A stretch of DNA of 64,000 nucleotides, from contig NZ_BBLT01000010.1 in NCBI RefSeq assembly GCF_000775915.1, positions 1-64,000 on the forward strand, given 5' to 3'. A program made the translations under genes and the position numbers. Numbering within the stretch: the first letter of the stretch is position 1; each line of letters starts with the position of its first letter. The stretch is from Sporocytophaga myxococcoides. Lineage in GTDB: Bacteria; Bacteroidota; Bacteroidia; Cytophagales; Cytophagaceae. The notes beneath the pieces are model-generated. The model saw nothing but the letters and a program-made list of their open reading frames with translations. It was not told the origin of the DNA and did not search any database. Of this stretch, positions 8,737-17,463 are shown piece after piece.

Positions 8737-11130
8737 ATGAAAGGACCCTTTCTAAAGATCATTCAATCCTGTAAACCCTTAATTCTTATTTGTTTAGTTT
8801 TTCTCTCTATATCCGCTTATTCCAGAGAGATCAACAAAATAATTTATGATAAAAATTTAAAGGCTCTGATTGCACCCGATGCATGTCATTATCAATGGTT
8901 TTACAATGGTGAGAAGCTCAGTGAGGAGGATGCGCAGTTTATAAAACCATTACAAACAGGGGAGTATTCCGTTCAGCTTATTAATGATGAAGGTTTTTCA
9001 ACTTTCCAAAGAGTTTTACTTTCTATTGATGCAACAGGTGCAGTTATAACAATATATCTTATCGGAGATTCCACAGTCTGCAATTATGCATCCTCGGCAT
9101 ATCCTATGACAGGATGGGGACAAGTCCTGTCTTATTTTTTCAATTCAGCCAATGTTAAAATCGATAACAGAGCAATAGGGGGGAGAAGTAGCCGGAGTTT
9201 TTATGAAGAGGGTCGGTGGACTACAGTGAAGAATGCCCTGGCATCAGGCGATTATGTCTTTATTCAATTCGGTCATAACGACCGGGATTTTTCAAAAGCC
9301 GAACGATATACTTCTGTTGATGATTATAAGAAGTTCCTTACTATCTACGTAAATGAAAGCAGAGCAAAAGGAGCTATACCAGTCCTTATCTCACCTATGG
9401 TAATGAATGCCTGGAGCAACGGAAGCATGCGCAATGTTTTTACAGAAAATGGTAACAACTATCGTGGAGGAATGCTTGAAGTCGCTACTGCATTGAATGT
9501 TCCTTTTATTGATCTGAATATGAAGTCCTGGAATCTATTTAAAGGTTTGGGGCAAAACTATATCTCGCGATTTGTTTATCATACTTATCCTGCAGGTGAA
9601 TATCCTAATTATCCCAATGGAGTTACAGATGGCACGCACTTTCAGGAAATGGGTGCTATTGAAAATGCAAGAATGATTGTTCAGGGAATTTCTGAATTAA
9701 CGGGAAATGCCTATATGGTTAACCTGGCTAAGTTCCTGAAACCTATGCATGAAATCAAAGTCCTTGTAAATCCAGCAGGTTCTGACCAGATGACAACCCG
9801 AACAGCAAATTATCCGGAGGGGCTTACGGTTACTTTAAAAACCTTGCCCAAAGCAGAAAGTACCTTTCAATTATGGAAAAACGCTTCCGGTGGCCAGCTT
9901 TCAACTGCAACACTTACAACTGTCAAATCAGGAATTACAGCAACAAATTACACTGCTACCTATTATGGAGCTACAACTACTTGTGCTGCCACAATCATAG
10001 CTTCCGGAGCGACTACTTTTTGCGAAGGAGGAAGTGTTACGCTGACAGCCTCTGCCGGTTCATCCTTTCTCTGGAAAAACGAAACTACTCAGGTCGGAAC
10101 GTCTCAAACCTACGTAGCAAAGACATCTGGAGGTTACACTGTGGAAATAACAAATGCCAGCGGTTGCAAAGCAATAGCAGTAGCAACTACTGTAACTGTT
10201 CAAACCAAAACAATATGGTATGCTGATCTTGATGGAGATGGAAAGGGGGATTCCAAGATTTCACAATTAGCATGTACTCAGCCATCTGGTTATGTAGCAG
10301 ATAACACTGATCTTTGCTCCGATGATAAAAATAAGTCAGAACCAGGAAATTGTGGTTGCGGAAAAACAGAGTTAAGTTGTATGGATTGTGCAAATGTTTT
10401 GAACGGTAATGCTACTGTGGATGCATGCGGAGCCTGTGTTGAAGGTAATACGGGAAAAAAAGCTTGCACATTTAAATATCAGGCAGAGGAGGCCTGTGAA
10501 GTGGATGGTATTAGAAATGAAGCTATCAATGCGGGTTATGAAGGTACAGGTTATGTAAATACAGATAATGCTATTGGTAAATCAGCTACGTTTTCTTTTA
10601 ATGCAGCATCTTCAGGAAACTATAAGCTATTGATCAGATATGCGAATGGTGGAAATGCCACTCGCTCTTCAGGAGTCTTGGTTAATGCCATAGAACAAAA
10701 CACCATATTGGTATTTCCCACTACAGGCGCTTTTACTACCTGGGCAACATTGGAGGCTGAAGCATATCTTAATGAAGGTAATAATATGTTCAGGTTAATA
10801 GCAAATACAGCTGATGGCTTGCCGAATATTGATTACATTGGTTTTACTGACAATAACATTACTTCCGGTCCCTGTTTGATTACTGGTATTAATACAGAAG
10901 GGATTGGGTCTAGTGAGATTCTTTGTTATCCTAATCCATTTTCCGGAGAAGTTACATTGCAGGCTCCTAATGAATATTCTTATTCAATTTATGATCTAAC
11001 AGGGAAAGAAGTTGAGTCGGGTAAAGGACAAAATACAGGTCTCGCAGGTGATAAGTTATTACCTGGCATTTATACAATCAAGGTGAAGGCTCAAAAGTCT
11101 GCCAGGATTATGAGCATTATTAAAAGATAA
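8737..11130 (+). CDS. Rhamnogalacturonan acetylesterase (CE12), modular, T9SS-exported; copy 1
   Basis: 797 aa. A signal peptide (1-29) and a short Ig-like region (about 30-100) precede a CE12/SGNH hydrolase domain. The domain shows IGDST (Ser112), GGRSS (Gly149), FGHND (Asn181) and DGTHF (Asp298/His301). It should remove acetyl esters from rhamnogalacturonan I so that lyases can act. After it come a repeat-like stretch, an Ig/PKD-like domain, and a calcium-binding type DLDGDGKGD loop with a Cys-rich module (CGCGKTELSC, CGACVEGNTG). Next is a CBM6/35-like domain (about 580-700; opens YQAEEACEVDG) and then a type A T9SS domain (YPNPFSG, GIYTIKVK). First gene of a two-gene operon, 25 nt before its paralogue, and preceded by motif site D. 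Confidence 0.88.
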   Translation: MKGPFLKIIQSCKPLILICLVFLSISAYSREINKIIYDKNLKALIAPDACHYQWFYNGEKLSEEDAQFIKPLQTGEYSVQLINDEGFSTFQRVLLSIDATGAVITIYLIGDSTVCNYASSAYPMTGWGQVLSYFFNSANVKIDNRAIGGRSSRSFYEEGRWTTVKNALASGDYVFIQFGHNDRDFSKAERYTSVDDYKKFLTIYVNESRAKGAIPVLISPMVMNAWSNGSMRNVFTENGNNYRGGMLEVATALNVPFIDLNMKSWNLFKGLGQNYISRFVYHTYPAGEYPNYPNGVTDGTHFQEMGAIENARMIVQGISELTGNAYMVNLAKFLKPMHEIKVLVNPAGSDQMTTRTANYPEGLTVTLKTLPKAESTFQLWKNASGGQLSTATLTTVKSGITATNYTATYYGATTTCAATIIASGATTFCEGGSVTLTASAGSSFLWKNETTQVGTSQTYVAKTSGGYTVEITNASGCKAIAVATTVTVQTKTIWYADLDGDGKGDSKISQLACTQPSGYVADNTDLCSDDKNKSEPGNCGCGKTELSCMDCANVLNGNATVDACGACVEGNTGKKACTFKYQAEEACEVDGIRNEAINAGYEGTGYVNTDNAIGKSATFSFNAASSGNYKLLIRYANGGNATRSSGVLVNAIEQNTILVFPTTGAFTTWATLEAEAYLNEGNNMFRLIANTADGLPNIDYIGFTDNNITSGPCLITGINTEGIGSSEILCYPNPFSGEVTLQAPNEYSYSIYDLTGKEVESGKGQNTGLAGDKLLPGIYTIKVKAQKSARIMSIIKR

Positions 11131-11155
11131 ATACTGAATAGAACGAATTATAACA

Positions 11156-13525
11156 ATGAGAAACATTAACAAAATAATCTTTGGTTTACTATTCACTTTA
11201 TTATTATCTCCGGCATTGGGCTTTGGTTTTTCAGGGAAGGGAATAGTAGCGGATAATCAAATGAAATCTCTGGTAGCCCCTGATGGTTGTTCTTATCAAT
11301 GGTTTAAAGAAGGTAAACTTATTATAGGAGCGTTTCATCAATCTCTTTCAGTTGATGATGCTGGTAACTACACGGTAATTATAACCGAAGAGTCAGGATA
11401 CTCTTATACAGAAGAAATATCTATTGCTATCAATTCCGTCGGAGCAATTATAAAAATTTATACTATAGGAGATTCCACTGTTCAGGACTATAATGACGGA
11501 TATTATCCCAGAAAAGGATGGGGACAGGTATTGCCTTATTTCTTTAACAGTAGCAATGTTCAGGTGGTGAATAAAGCTGTCGGAGGGACAAGCTCCAAAA
11601 GTTTTTACAACAATTTCTGGTCTGTAGTCAGAGATGCGCTGCAGCCTGGTGACTACGTATTTATTCAATTTGGGATTAATGACAGGAACAAAGCAGATGT
11701 TGCCCGATATACTCCGACAGGAGGAGAATTTGAAGGTTATTTAACGAAATTTGTGAATGAAACAAAAGCGAAAGGTGCTTATCCTGTTCTTGTTTCTACA
11801 TTGAGAAGGAATGCCTGGAACGCTGATGGAACAGTATATGATGCATACCATGATCATCCTGTTGCTGTACGCACTGTAGCAAATACCCTTAAAGTTCCTT
11901 TGATAGATTTGGATGCGAAAGCAAAAGTGCAGATGGAGGCAGCCGGACAAACTTATACTACACGTTTCTGGTATAATAATTATGTTGCAGGTGAATATCC
12001 CAATTATCCCAATGGAAATACAGACGATGTTCACTTTCAGGAGATGGGCGCCATAGCCATGGCAAACCTTGTTGTTCAGGGAATCGAAGAATTAAAGTCT
12101 GATGTAAATGTCAGCAAACTTATTCCTTATATCAAACCAAGGTATCAGATAGGTTTTAATGTGGATCCGGTAGGTTCAGACTTGGTAACGACACGTACAT
12201 CGAGTTATCCGGAAGGACTTACCATTACCTTAAAAACTTTACCTAAGACAAGCGGAACCTTTCAGAAGTGGAACAATGCTTCAGGAATACAATTGTCTAC
12301 ATCAACTCTTACTACTGTTAAATCTGGAACAGCAGCTACAACTTATACTGCTGTATATAAAGGAGCAACAACAACTTGCACGGCGACTATCAGCACATCA
12401 GGAGCAATTTCATTCTGTGATGGAGGAAGCGTGTCGTTAACAGCATCTGCAGGAGCATCTTATGTATGGAAGAACGGAACGAATCAGGTAGGGGTTGCTC
12501 AGACTTATGTTGCAACAACTGCCGGTGTTTATACAGTGGAAGTAACAGGAACAAATGGTTGTAAAGCAACTTCAACGGGAGTTACAGTGACTATTCAACC
12601 CAAAGGTACATGGTATGCAGACGCTGATGGAGATGGCAAAGGAGATCCTGCAATTTCCCAATCCTCTTGTACTCAGCCTTTAGGTTATGTAGCAGATAAC
12701 ACTGATCTTTGCCCGAATGATAGAAATATGTCAGAACCAGGGATTTGTGGTTGTGGGAAAGATGAGTCCAAATGTGTGGATTGTGCAAATGTAGTGAATG
12801 GAACAGCAAGTTTGGATGCATGTGGAGTGTGTGTCGGAGGGAATACAGGAAAAATGGCCTGTGTATTAAAAATACAGGCAGAGGAAGCCTGTGAAGTTGA
12901 TGGTATCAACAATGAAGCTATCAATGCTGGTTTTGAAGGTACTGGATATGTAAATACAGATAATGCCATTGGTAAGTCTGCTACTTTTGCCTTTAATGCT
13001 GCGGCTTCTGGAAATTATAAACTGTTAATCCGCTATGCCAATGGAGGAACTGCAAGCAGATCTTCAGGTGTTGTTGTCAATTCGATAGAACAAAACAATG
13101 TATTTGTTTTTCCTTCTACAGGAGCCTTTACAAAATGGATTACAATAGAAACTGATATTTATCTTCATAAAGGTGGGAATATGGTTAGGTTAGTTGCAAA
13201 GACTTCTGATGGCTTACCAAATCTTGATTATTTCGGTTTTACCGACAATTCAGTCTCAGGAGGATCTTGTCTGGTCACCAGTATTTTAGGTGAGGAGCTG
13301 ATCTCCAATGATTTTATTTGTTATCCAAATCCATTTACCGGTTCTGTCTTATTAAAGGCTTCAGGGGCCTATTCTTATGCTATTTTTGACCTTATGGGAA
13401 AGGAAATTGAATCGGGTGATGGAGTTGAAACAGGCCTAGCTGGAAACGAATTGATTCCTGGAATTTATTTCTTAAGGTTAAAGACAGAAAAGAATACAAG
13501 CACTTTGCGAATTATTAAAAGATAA
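11156..13525 (+). CDS. Rhamnogalacturonan acetylesterase (CE12), modular, T9SS-exported; copy 2
   Basis: 789 aa, a tandem paralogue of the preceding gene with the same domain order: signal peptide, Ig-like, CE12, Ig, DADGDGKGD calcium loop with Cys-rich module, CBM6/35-like (about residues 572-695), type A T9SS domain. Catalytic residues are Ser107 (GDST), Asn175 and Asp290/His293. Block III reads FGIND here, against FGHND in copy 1. The two copies are similar along the whole length but clearly diverged, so the duplication is old and the enzymes may prefer differently decorated pectin. No promoter is evident in the 25-nt gap, so co-transcription with copy 1 is expected. Confidence 0.88.
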   Translation: MRNINKIIFGLLFTLLLSPALGFGFSGKGIVADNQMKSLVAPDGCSYQWFKEGKLIIGAFHQSLSVDDAGNYTVIITEESGYSYTEEISIAINSVGAIIKIYTIGDSTVQDYNDGYYPRKGWGQVLPYFFNSSNVQVVNKAVGGTSSKSFYNNFWSVVRDALQPGDYVFIQFGINDRNKADVARYTPTGGEFEGYLTKFVNETKAKGAYPVLVSTLRRNAWNADGTVYDAYHDHPVAVRTVANTLKVPLIDLDAKAKVQMEAAGQTYTTRFWYNNYVAGEYPNYPNGNTDDVHFQEMGAIAMANLVVQGIEELKSDVNVSKLIPYIKPRYQIGFNVDPVGSDLVTTRTSSYPEGLTITLKTLPKTSGTFQKWNNASGIQLSTSTLTTVKSGTAATTYTAVYKGATTTCTATISTSGAISFCDGGSVSLTASAGASYVWKNGTNQVGVAQTYVATTAGVYTVEVTGTNGCKATSTGVTVTIQPKGTWYADADGDGKGDPAISQSSCTQPLGYVADNTDLCPNDRNMSEPGICGCGKDESKCVDCANVVNGTASLDACGVCVGGNTGKMACVLKIQAEEACEVDGINNEAINAGFEGTGYVNTDNAIGKSATFAFNAAASGNYKLLIRYANGGTASRSSGVVVNSIEQNNVFVFPSTGAFTKWITIETDIYLHKGGNMVRLVAKTSDGLPNLDYFGFTDNSVSGGSCLVTSILGEELISNDFICYPNPFTGSVLLKASGAYSYAIFDLMGKEIESGDGVETGLAGNELIPGIYFLRLKTEKNTSTLRIIKR

Positions 13526-13608
13526 ATTCATAAAAAATAATTCTTAATGAAGATGAATGTAATTGACTGATTTATAGTGAATCGTACAGTATGAGTCATC
13601 GGGATAAG

Positions 13609-13646
13609 AAATCCCTGTCTAAATCAAATGAGGCAGGGATTTTTAA
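13609..13646 (+). terminator. Terminator of the CE12 operon
   Basis: The stem pairs AAATCCCTG (13609-13617) with CAGGGATTT (13634-13642) around a 16-nt loop and is followed by a T-rich stretch. Confidence 0.75.
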
Positions 13647-13690
13647 TTTTATTCAGAATTGGAATCTCTAAGCTATTATTTTTTAAAATA

Positions 13691-13718
13691 TTGTTCACCT
13701 TCAGTTATTTCAGTTGTA
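13691..13718 (+). promoter_or_regulatory. ECF-type promoter motif, site E (orphan, upstream of the sigma gene)
   Basis: TTGTTCACC, 14 nt, TTGTA: a perfect consensus copy 318 nt before the sigma ATG and downstream of the CE12 terminator. Between this site and 14003 I see no convincing ORF. It may start a long leader for the sigma operon or a small RNA of about 300 nt. Confidence 0.6.
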
Positions 13719-14002
13719 ATAGGTACAGGGGATTTATTTCGAAAATCAGATGTGTAAAACACGCAATGGAGAGAAATCGTATACTCTAAGTGTTTTATTA
13801 ATAGTATTTTAATTGGTTTGAATGACGCTTAAAAAGTATTTTTAATCTTGATTGAGAAATTCAACCTCTCTGTAAATAATGACAACAAAAGGTTTTAGTT
13901 AGAGATCTTTTAGAAAATATAAATTGATGCATCCGTCTAATCTCTTTATAAAAAGAAAGAATATACTTTGTTATAAAGTCCAGGAAATTAAGCAAAAACT
14001 CT

Positions 14003-14030
14003 TTGTTCACATTTCTTTACCATCATTGTA
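14003..14030 (+). promoter_or_regulatory. ECF-type promoter motif, site C (immediately before the sigma gene)
   Basis: TTGTTCACA, 14 nt, TTGTA. The downstream box ends 6 nt before the ATG at 14037, so transcription would begin at or next to the start codon and give a leaderless mRNA. It implies autoregulation of the sigma factor. Confidence 0.65.
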
Positions 14031-14036
14031 TACTAA

Positions 14037-14612
14037 ATGAGAAGGTTAAATGATAAAGAAATTCTGAAGGCGATCAGAACAGGCGATAATGAGTCAGTTC
14101 TGAGTAATCTCTATAAAGATGTCCTTCCGCATATTAAAAAATATATCATCAGCAATAGTGGTTCTTATGAAGATGCTAAAGATATATTTCAGGATACGGT
14201 AGTGATATTTTATAATCAGGTCAAGCTTAACAGGTTTGATGAAAGAAAGGAGATTGGCGCTTTTATGTACAGTGTTGCAAGAAACCTTTGGATCAATAAA
14301 GCTAAAAGAGATAATAAACTTGTTAATACAGCTGAGTTTGACGATAGTGAAGAAGAGGGCATGGATGTATTGGCAGATATGATTACAGCAGAGAAGGCAA
14401 AGGCTATAGAAGATTTAATGGAACGGGTGGGTGAGGAGTGTAAGAAGCTGTTAATGTATACTATATATGATAAAGTCAGCCTTAAAGAAATAGCAGTAAA
14501 AATGGGCTACTCGAGTGATCAGGTAGTTAAAACATATAGTTACAGATGCAGACAGAAACTGTTTAATCTGGTAAAGGATAATTCTTACATTATATCATTA
14601 TTTAAGCAATGA
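14037..14612 (+). CDS. ECF-type RNA polymerase sigma factor
   Basis: 191 aa, the normal size for the sigma-70 ECF family. Region 2 covers about residues 20-95 (YEDAKDIFQDTVVIFYNQV, then FMYSVARNLWINKAKR). Region 4 covers about 125-185 (CKKLLMYTIYDKVSLKEIAVKMGYSSDQVVKTY as the helix-turn-helix). It directs core RNA polymerase to a small promoter set. The next gene overlaps it by ATGA and encodes a membrane protein of anti-sigma layout, so the two are translationally coupled. Copies of one motif precede this gene and the pectin genes nearby; I infer that this factor recognises them. The two sites before it (13691 and 14003) imply positive autoregulation. Confidence 0.92.
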   Translation: MRRLNDKEILKAIRTGDNESVLSNLYKDVLPHIKKYIISNSGSYEDAKDIFQDTVVIFYNQVKLNRFDERKEIGAFMYSVARNLWINKAKRDNKLVNTAEFDDSEEEGMDVLADMITAEKAKAIEDLMERVGEECKKLLMYTIYDKVSLKEIAVKMGYSSDQVVKTYSYRCRQKLFNLVKDNSYIISLFKQ

Positions 14613-15343
14613 GTCTCCCTGATAATACTTATGAATTAATAGATCGCTATCTCAACGGAGAGTTGAGCGAGGGGGAGAAGTCTGATTTTGAAGCTAGGCT
14701 TAAAACAGATAAGGAATTTGCTGAGTACTTCGAAATACAGAATATTAGCTATCAGATAGTTGTTGGCCAAAATCTTCTGGATTTAAAGGCCAGAATGCAG
14801 AAGGATTTAAGTGGTAGTAAGTTTACTGGGAATAATAAATGGAAGTATTTTGGTGGTGTTGCAGTCTTGATCTTGGTGGCCATTTTATTGTACTTCTTTT
14901 TTAAGCCAGATGAACAGGGGAAAAATGAGCCTGAAAGTAGCCCTGTACTAATTGATACCGTTACTTCTGCTCCTGAAAATAATGAAATCGATACTACTGC
15001 CTGGAACAATATTCCTGAAGTTATGCCAGAAGAAATTCAGAATAAAAATACTACTGTAGAGAATCATAAAGATATTTGTAAAGATACGTTGATCAGTTTC
15101 TCCTGTCAGGCAAGAGCAGCTTGTTCTGGTCAAAATAACGGTGCTATTGAAGTTGATTTGAATACCATTAAATTGGGAAAAGCACCTTTCGAATTTTCAA
15201 TAAATCCCAATGGGGAATTTATTTCTGAGCCATTTATCGGAGACCTTAAACAGGGCAAGTACAGTTTATTCGTAAGAGATGGTAAAGGTTGTGTTCGCAG
15301 GTTGAATGTTAAAGTGGAGGTTCCTTCAATAAATTGTAATTAA
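14609..15343 (+). CDS. Membrane anti-sigma factor candidate with periplasmic SprB-like domain
   Basis: 244 aa, overlapping the sigma gene by 4 nt. The N-terminal cytoplasmic part (residues 1-72: YELIDRYLNGELSEGEKSDFEARL) has the typical anti-sigma start. One membrane segment follows (about 75-96, KYFGGVAVLILVAILLYFFF), then an acidic linker. The periplasmic end (about 150-244) resembles a single SprB-type repeat: CSGQNNGAIEVDL, PFEFSINPNGEF, then LKQGKYSLFVRDGKGC. SprB repeats occur in gliding adhesins of Bacteroidota. The arrangement suggests that the protein holds the sigma factor until a signal reaches its outer domain. No zinc-binding HxxxCxxC motif is present. The anti-sigma role is inferred from position and topology. 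Confidence 0.75.
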   Translation: MSLPDNTYELIDRYLNGELSEGEKSDFEARLKTDKEFAEYFEIQNISYQIVVGQNLLDLKARMQKDLSGSKFTGNNKWKYFGGVAVLILVAILLYFFFKPDEQGKNEPESSPVLIDTVTSAPENNEIDTTAWNNIPEVMPEEIQNKNTTVENHKDICKDTLISFSCQARAACSGQNNGAIEVDLNTIKLGKAPFEFSINPNGEFISEPFIGDLKQGKYSLFVRDGKGCVRRLNVKVEVPSINCN

Positions 15344-15395
15344 TATCGATGTGTTTATAGTCTGTAAGTTAACAGTGAAATAGTAAGTCCTTTAA

Positions 15396-17456
15396 ATGCC
15401 TTTCAGAGTTGTTTTGTATAGTATATTGTTTGCTTACCTTGCATTAACAGAAGCAAAGGGACAAAATGTATTTTTTTCTGGGAACGATGACAATTCTGCT
15501 TTTTTATGTGAAGACGGAAGGATTTTCATAACAGGTGAAAATAACGTTGGTCAACTCGGGATAGGTTCTTTAATTCCTTCAAATGTACCTATAATGATCT
15601 CTGGTATAAATGGTGGAGTGCCTCCAAGGTGTAAACAGATTTCCTTAGAAGGAGTAACAACATTTTTGGCCCTTACCAATTCCGGGGATACTGTATTGTC
15701 CTGGGGCCCTAATGATCGTGGACAGGTTGGTGATGGAACTTTGGAGAAAAGACTTACTCCTTATGTTGTAAAGGGTGTTGGAGGTGTTGGTCATCTTAGT
15801 AATATAAAACAAATTTCAACCGGAAACACTACGGGTTATGCCTTAACCAATGATGGAAAGGTCCTTAGCTGGGGTGGTAATGCGAGTGGTGAAACAGGTA
15901 CTGGAAATTTTACGGATCCTGTATATTATCCTTCTTATGTGTTGAAAGCTCCTGGTGATACTCTGAAAAATGTGAAGGCAATTAGCGGAGGAGGTACATT
16001 TTGTATGGCATTATTGTGTGATGGTAGTGTGTGGGGATGGGGGAAAAATCATGTCGGACAACTTGGTCAGAATAATAAAACAAATTCTGCTTATGCCATA
16101 CCTGTTAAAGATAAATCAGGAAAGGGTGTTCTTAAGAATATCATTAAAATAGAAGCTGCTGATAACTACTCCTATGCACTATCTAATAATGACACACTAT
16201 GGGTTTGGGGACCCAACTGGGATGGGCGACTTGGTACAGGGAATAAAACCGATCGCTTATTACCGGACTATGTACGGAGTATAGATGGTACCAAACACTT
16301 AGCCGGAGTAGTTGAAATAGCGGGGGGGCAGGGTGTGGCTCTTGCTTTGTTGTCTGACAAGACCGTCTGCTCCTGGGGAATTAATGATTATGGACAACTT
16401 GGCAGAAATGATACAATTGATTCCACACTTCCTGTAAAAGTTAAAGATCCTTCCGGAACAGGGGATTTGCAGAATATCAATTATATAGCAACCGGAGATA
16501 TTCATTGCATAGTAAGGAATGATAAGAATGAAATTTATGTATGGGGAGGAAATCCTCTTGGTCAACTGGGACTTAATGACCATGTAGACAGGTGGCTGCC
16601 TGTTATGTTACTTTTACCATGTGAACCTGACAGAGATGTATTCCCAGGTAATGGGAAAATGGAAAATGCTCCTTCAGTATGTGTCGAATCTAATAAGGGA
16701 AAAGTTTATATCACTAAATATCATTCTGCAATTGAACGATGGGAACTATCCACTGATAATTTTGAAACTTTCACTCCTGTTGTCAATATCAGTTTTTCTT
16801 ACGAATATTCGAATCTTAAGAGAAAGACGTATTATAGAGTTTTATTTAATGACTGTGGTAAAACCTTCTATTCTCCTGTTGCCATAATAGATATAGACTC
16901 ATTGACCAAAGGCGGTGTGGTTGAATCTTCAACAAGTGCCCGTGCTCATTTGAACAAAGATACGCTTCATCTAAAAGATTATAAGGGAACCATTTTATTC
17001 TGGGAATATTCAAAAGATAATTTTACTACAGACTGGCACGCTATAAAGTCATCAGATCCATATTGTATTTATTCTGATTTGTCAGAAACAACCTATTATA
17101 GAGCTTTGATTAAAAGAGGCAGCTGTCCTGCTAAATATTCTGAAGGTGCAGAGATAAGAATAGTTGATGCATCTGCAGTTAAGGTTTATAATGGCTTTAC
17201 TCCTAATGATGATCATATTAATGATGAGTGGGTCATAGATTTTATAGATTTATATCCTGATAATAAAGTGGAAATATATAATCGGTGGGGGCAACTGGTT
17301 TACAGAAGCAATTCGTATAATAATGAATCTAATGTATGGAGGGGTAATGGTAATATAAACGGTAAAGAGCCTTTAGCAGACGATACGTATTTTTACGTGA
17401 TCAATTTGGGCGATGGGAGTCCTGTAATGAAAGGATTTGTAGTTCTTAACAGATAG
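15396..17456 (+). CDS. Secreted RCC1 seven-repeat propeller protein with T9SS type B sorting domain
   Basis: 686 aa. After a signal peptide (ending LTEAKGQ) there are seven RCC1-type repeats, recognisable by GENNVGQLG, GPNDRGQVG, GGNASGETG, GKNHVGQLG, GPNWDGRLG, GINDYGQLG and GGNPLGQLG. That number is right for one complete seven-bladed beta-propeller (about residues 25-410). Two Ig-like segments follow. The C-terminus is a type B (gliding-motility-associated, CHU_C-like) sorting domain: VYNGFTPNDDHINDEW, VEIYNRWGQLVY, GTYFYV-like end and KGFVVLNR. It is exported by T9SS and probably stays on the cell surface. It lies in the sigma operon directly before a PorP/SprF gene, the usual partner of type B cargo. 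A ligand-binding or scaffolding role is likely; the ligand is unknown. Confidence 0.85.
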   Translation: MPFRVVLYSILFAYLALTEAKGQNVFFSGNDDNSAFLCEDGRIFITGENNVGQLGIGSLIPSNVPIMISGINGGVPPRCKQISLEGVTTFLALTNSGDTVLSWGPNDRGQVGDGTLEKRLTPYVVKGVGGVGHLSNIKQISTGNTTGYALTNDGKVLSWGGNASGETGTGNFTDPVYYPSYVLKAPGDTLKNVKAISGGGTFCMALLCDGSVWGWGKNHVGQLGQNNKTNSAYAIPVKDKSGKGVLKNIIKIEAADNYSYALSNNDTLWVWGPNWDGRLGTGNKTDRLLPDYVRSIDGTKHLAGVVEIAGGQGVALALLSDKTVCSWGINDYGQLGRNDTIDSTLPVKVKDPSGTGDLQNINYIATGDIHCIVRNDKNEIYVWGGNPLGQLGLNDHVDRWLPVMLLLPCEPDRDVFPGNGKMENAPSVCVESNKGKVYITKYHSAIERWELSTDNFETFTPVVNISFSYEYSNLKRKTYYRVLFNDCGKTFYSPVAIIDIDSLTKGGVVESSTSARAHLNKDTLHLKDYKGTILFWEYSKDNFTTDWHAIKSSDPYCIYSDLSETTYYRALIKRGSCPAKYSEGAEIRIVDASAVKVYNGFTPNDDHINDEWVIDFIDLYPDNKVEIYNRWGQLVYRSNSYNNESNVWRGNGNINGKEPLADDTYFYVINLGDGSPVMKGFVVLNR

Positions 17457-17463
17457 ACTAAAG

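Noticed and set aside
9873-10226. 117-codon ORF inside CE12 copy 1
   Set aside because: Shadow frame of a Cys/Ser/Thr-rich repeat region in a well-supported gene.
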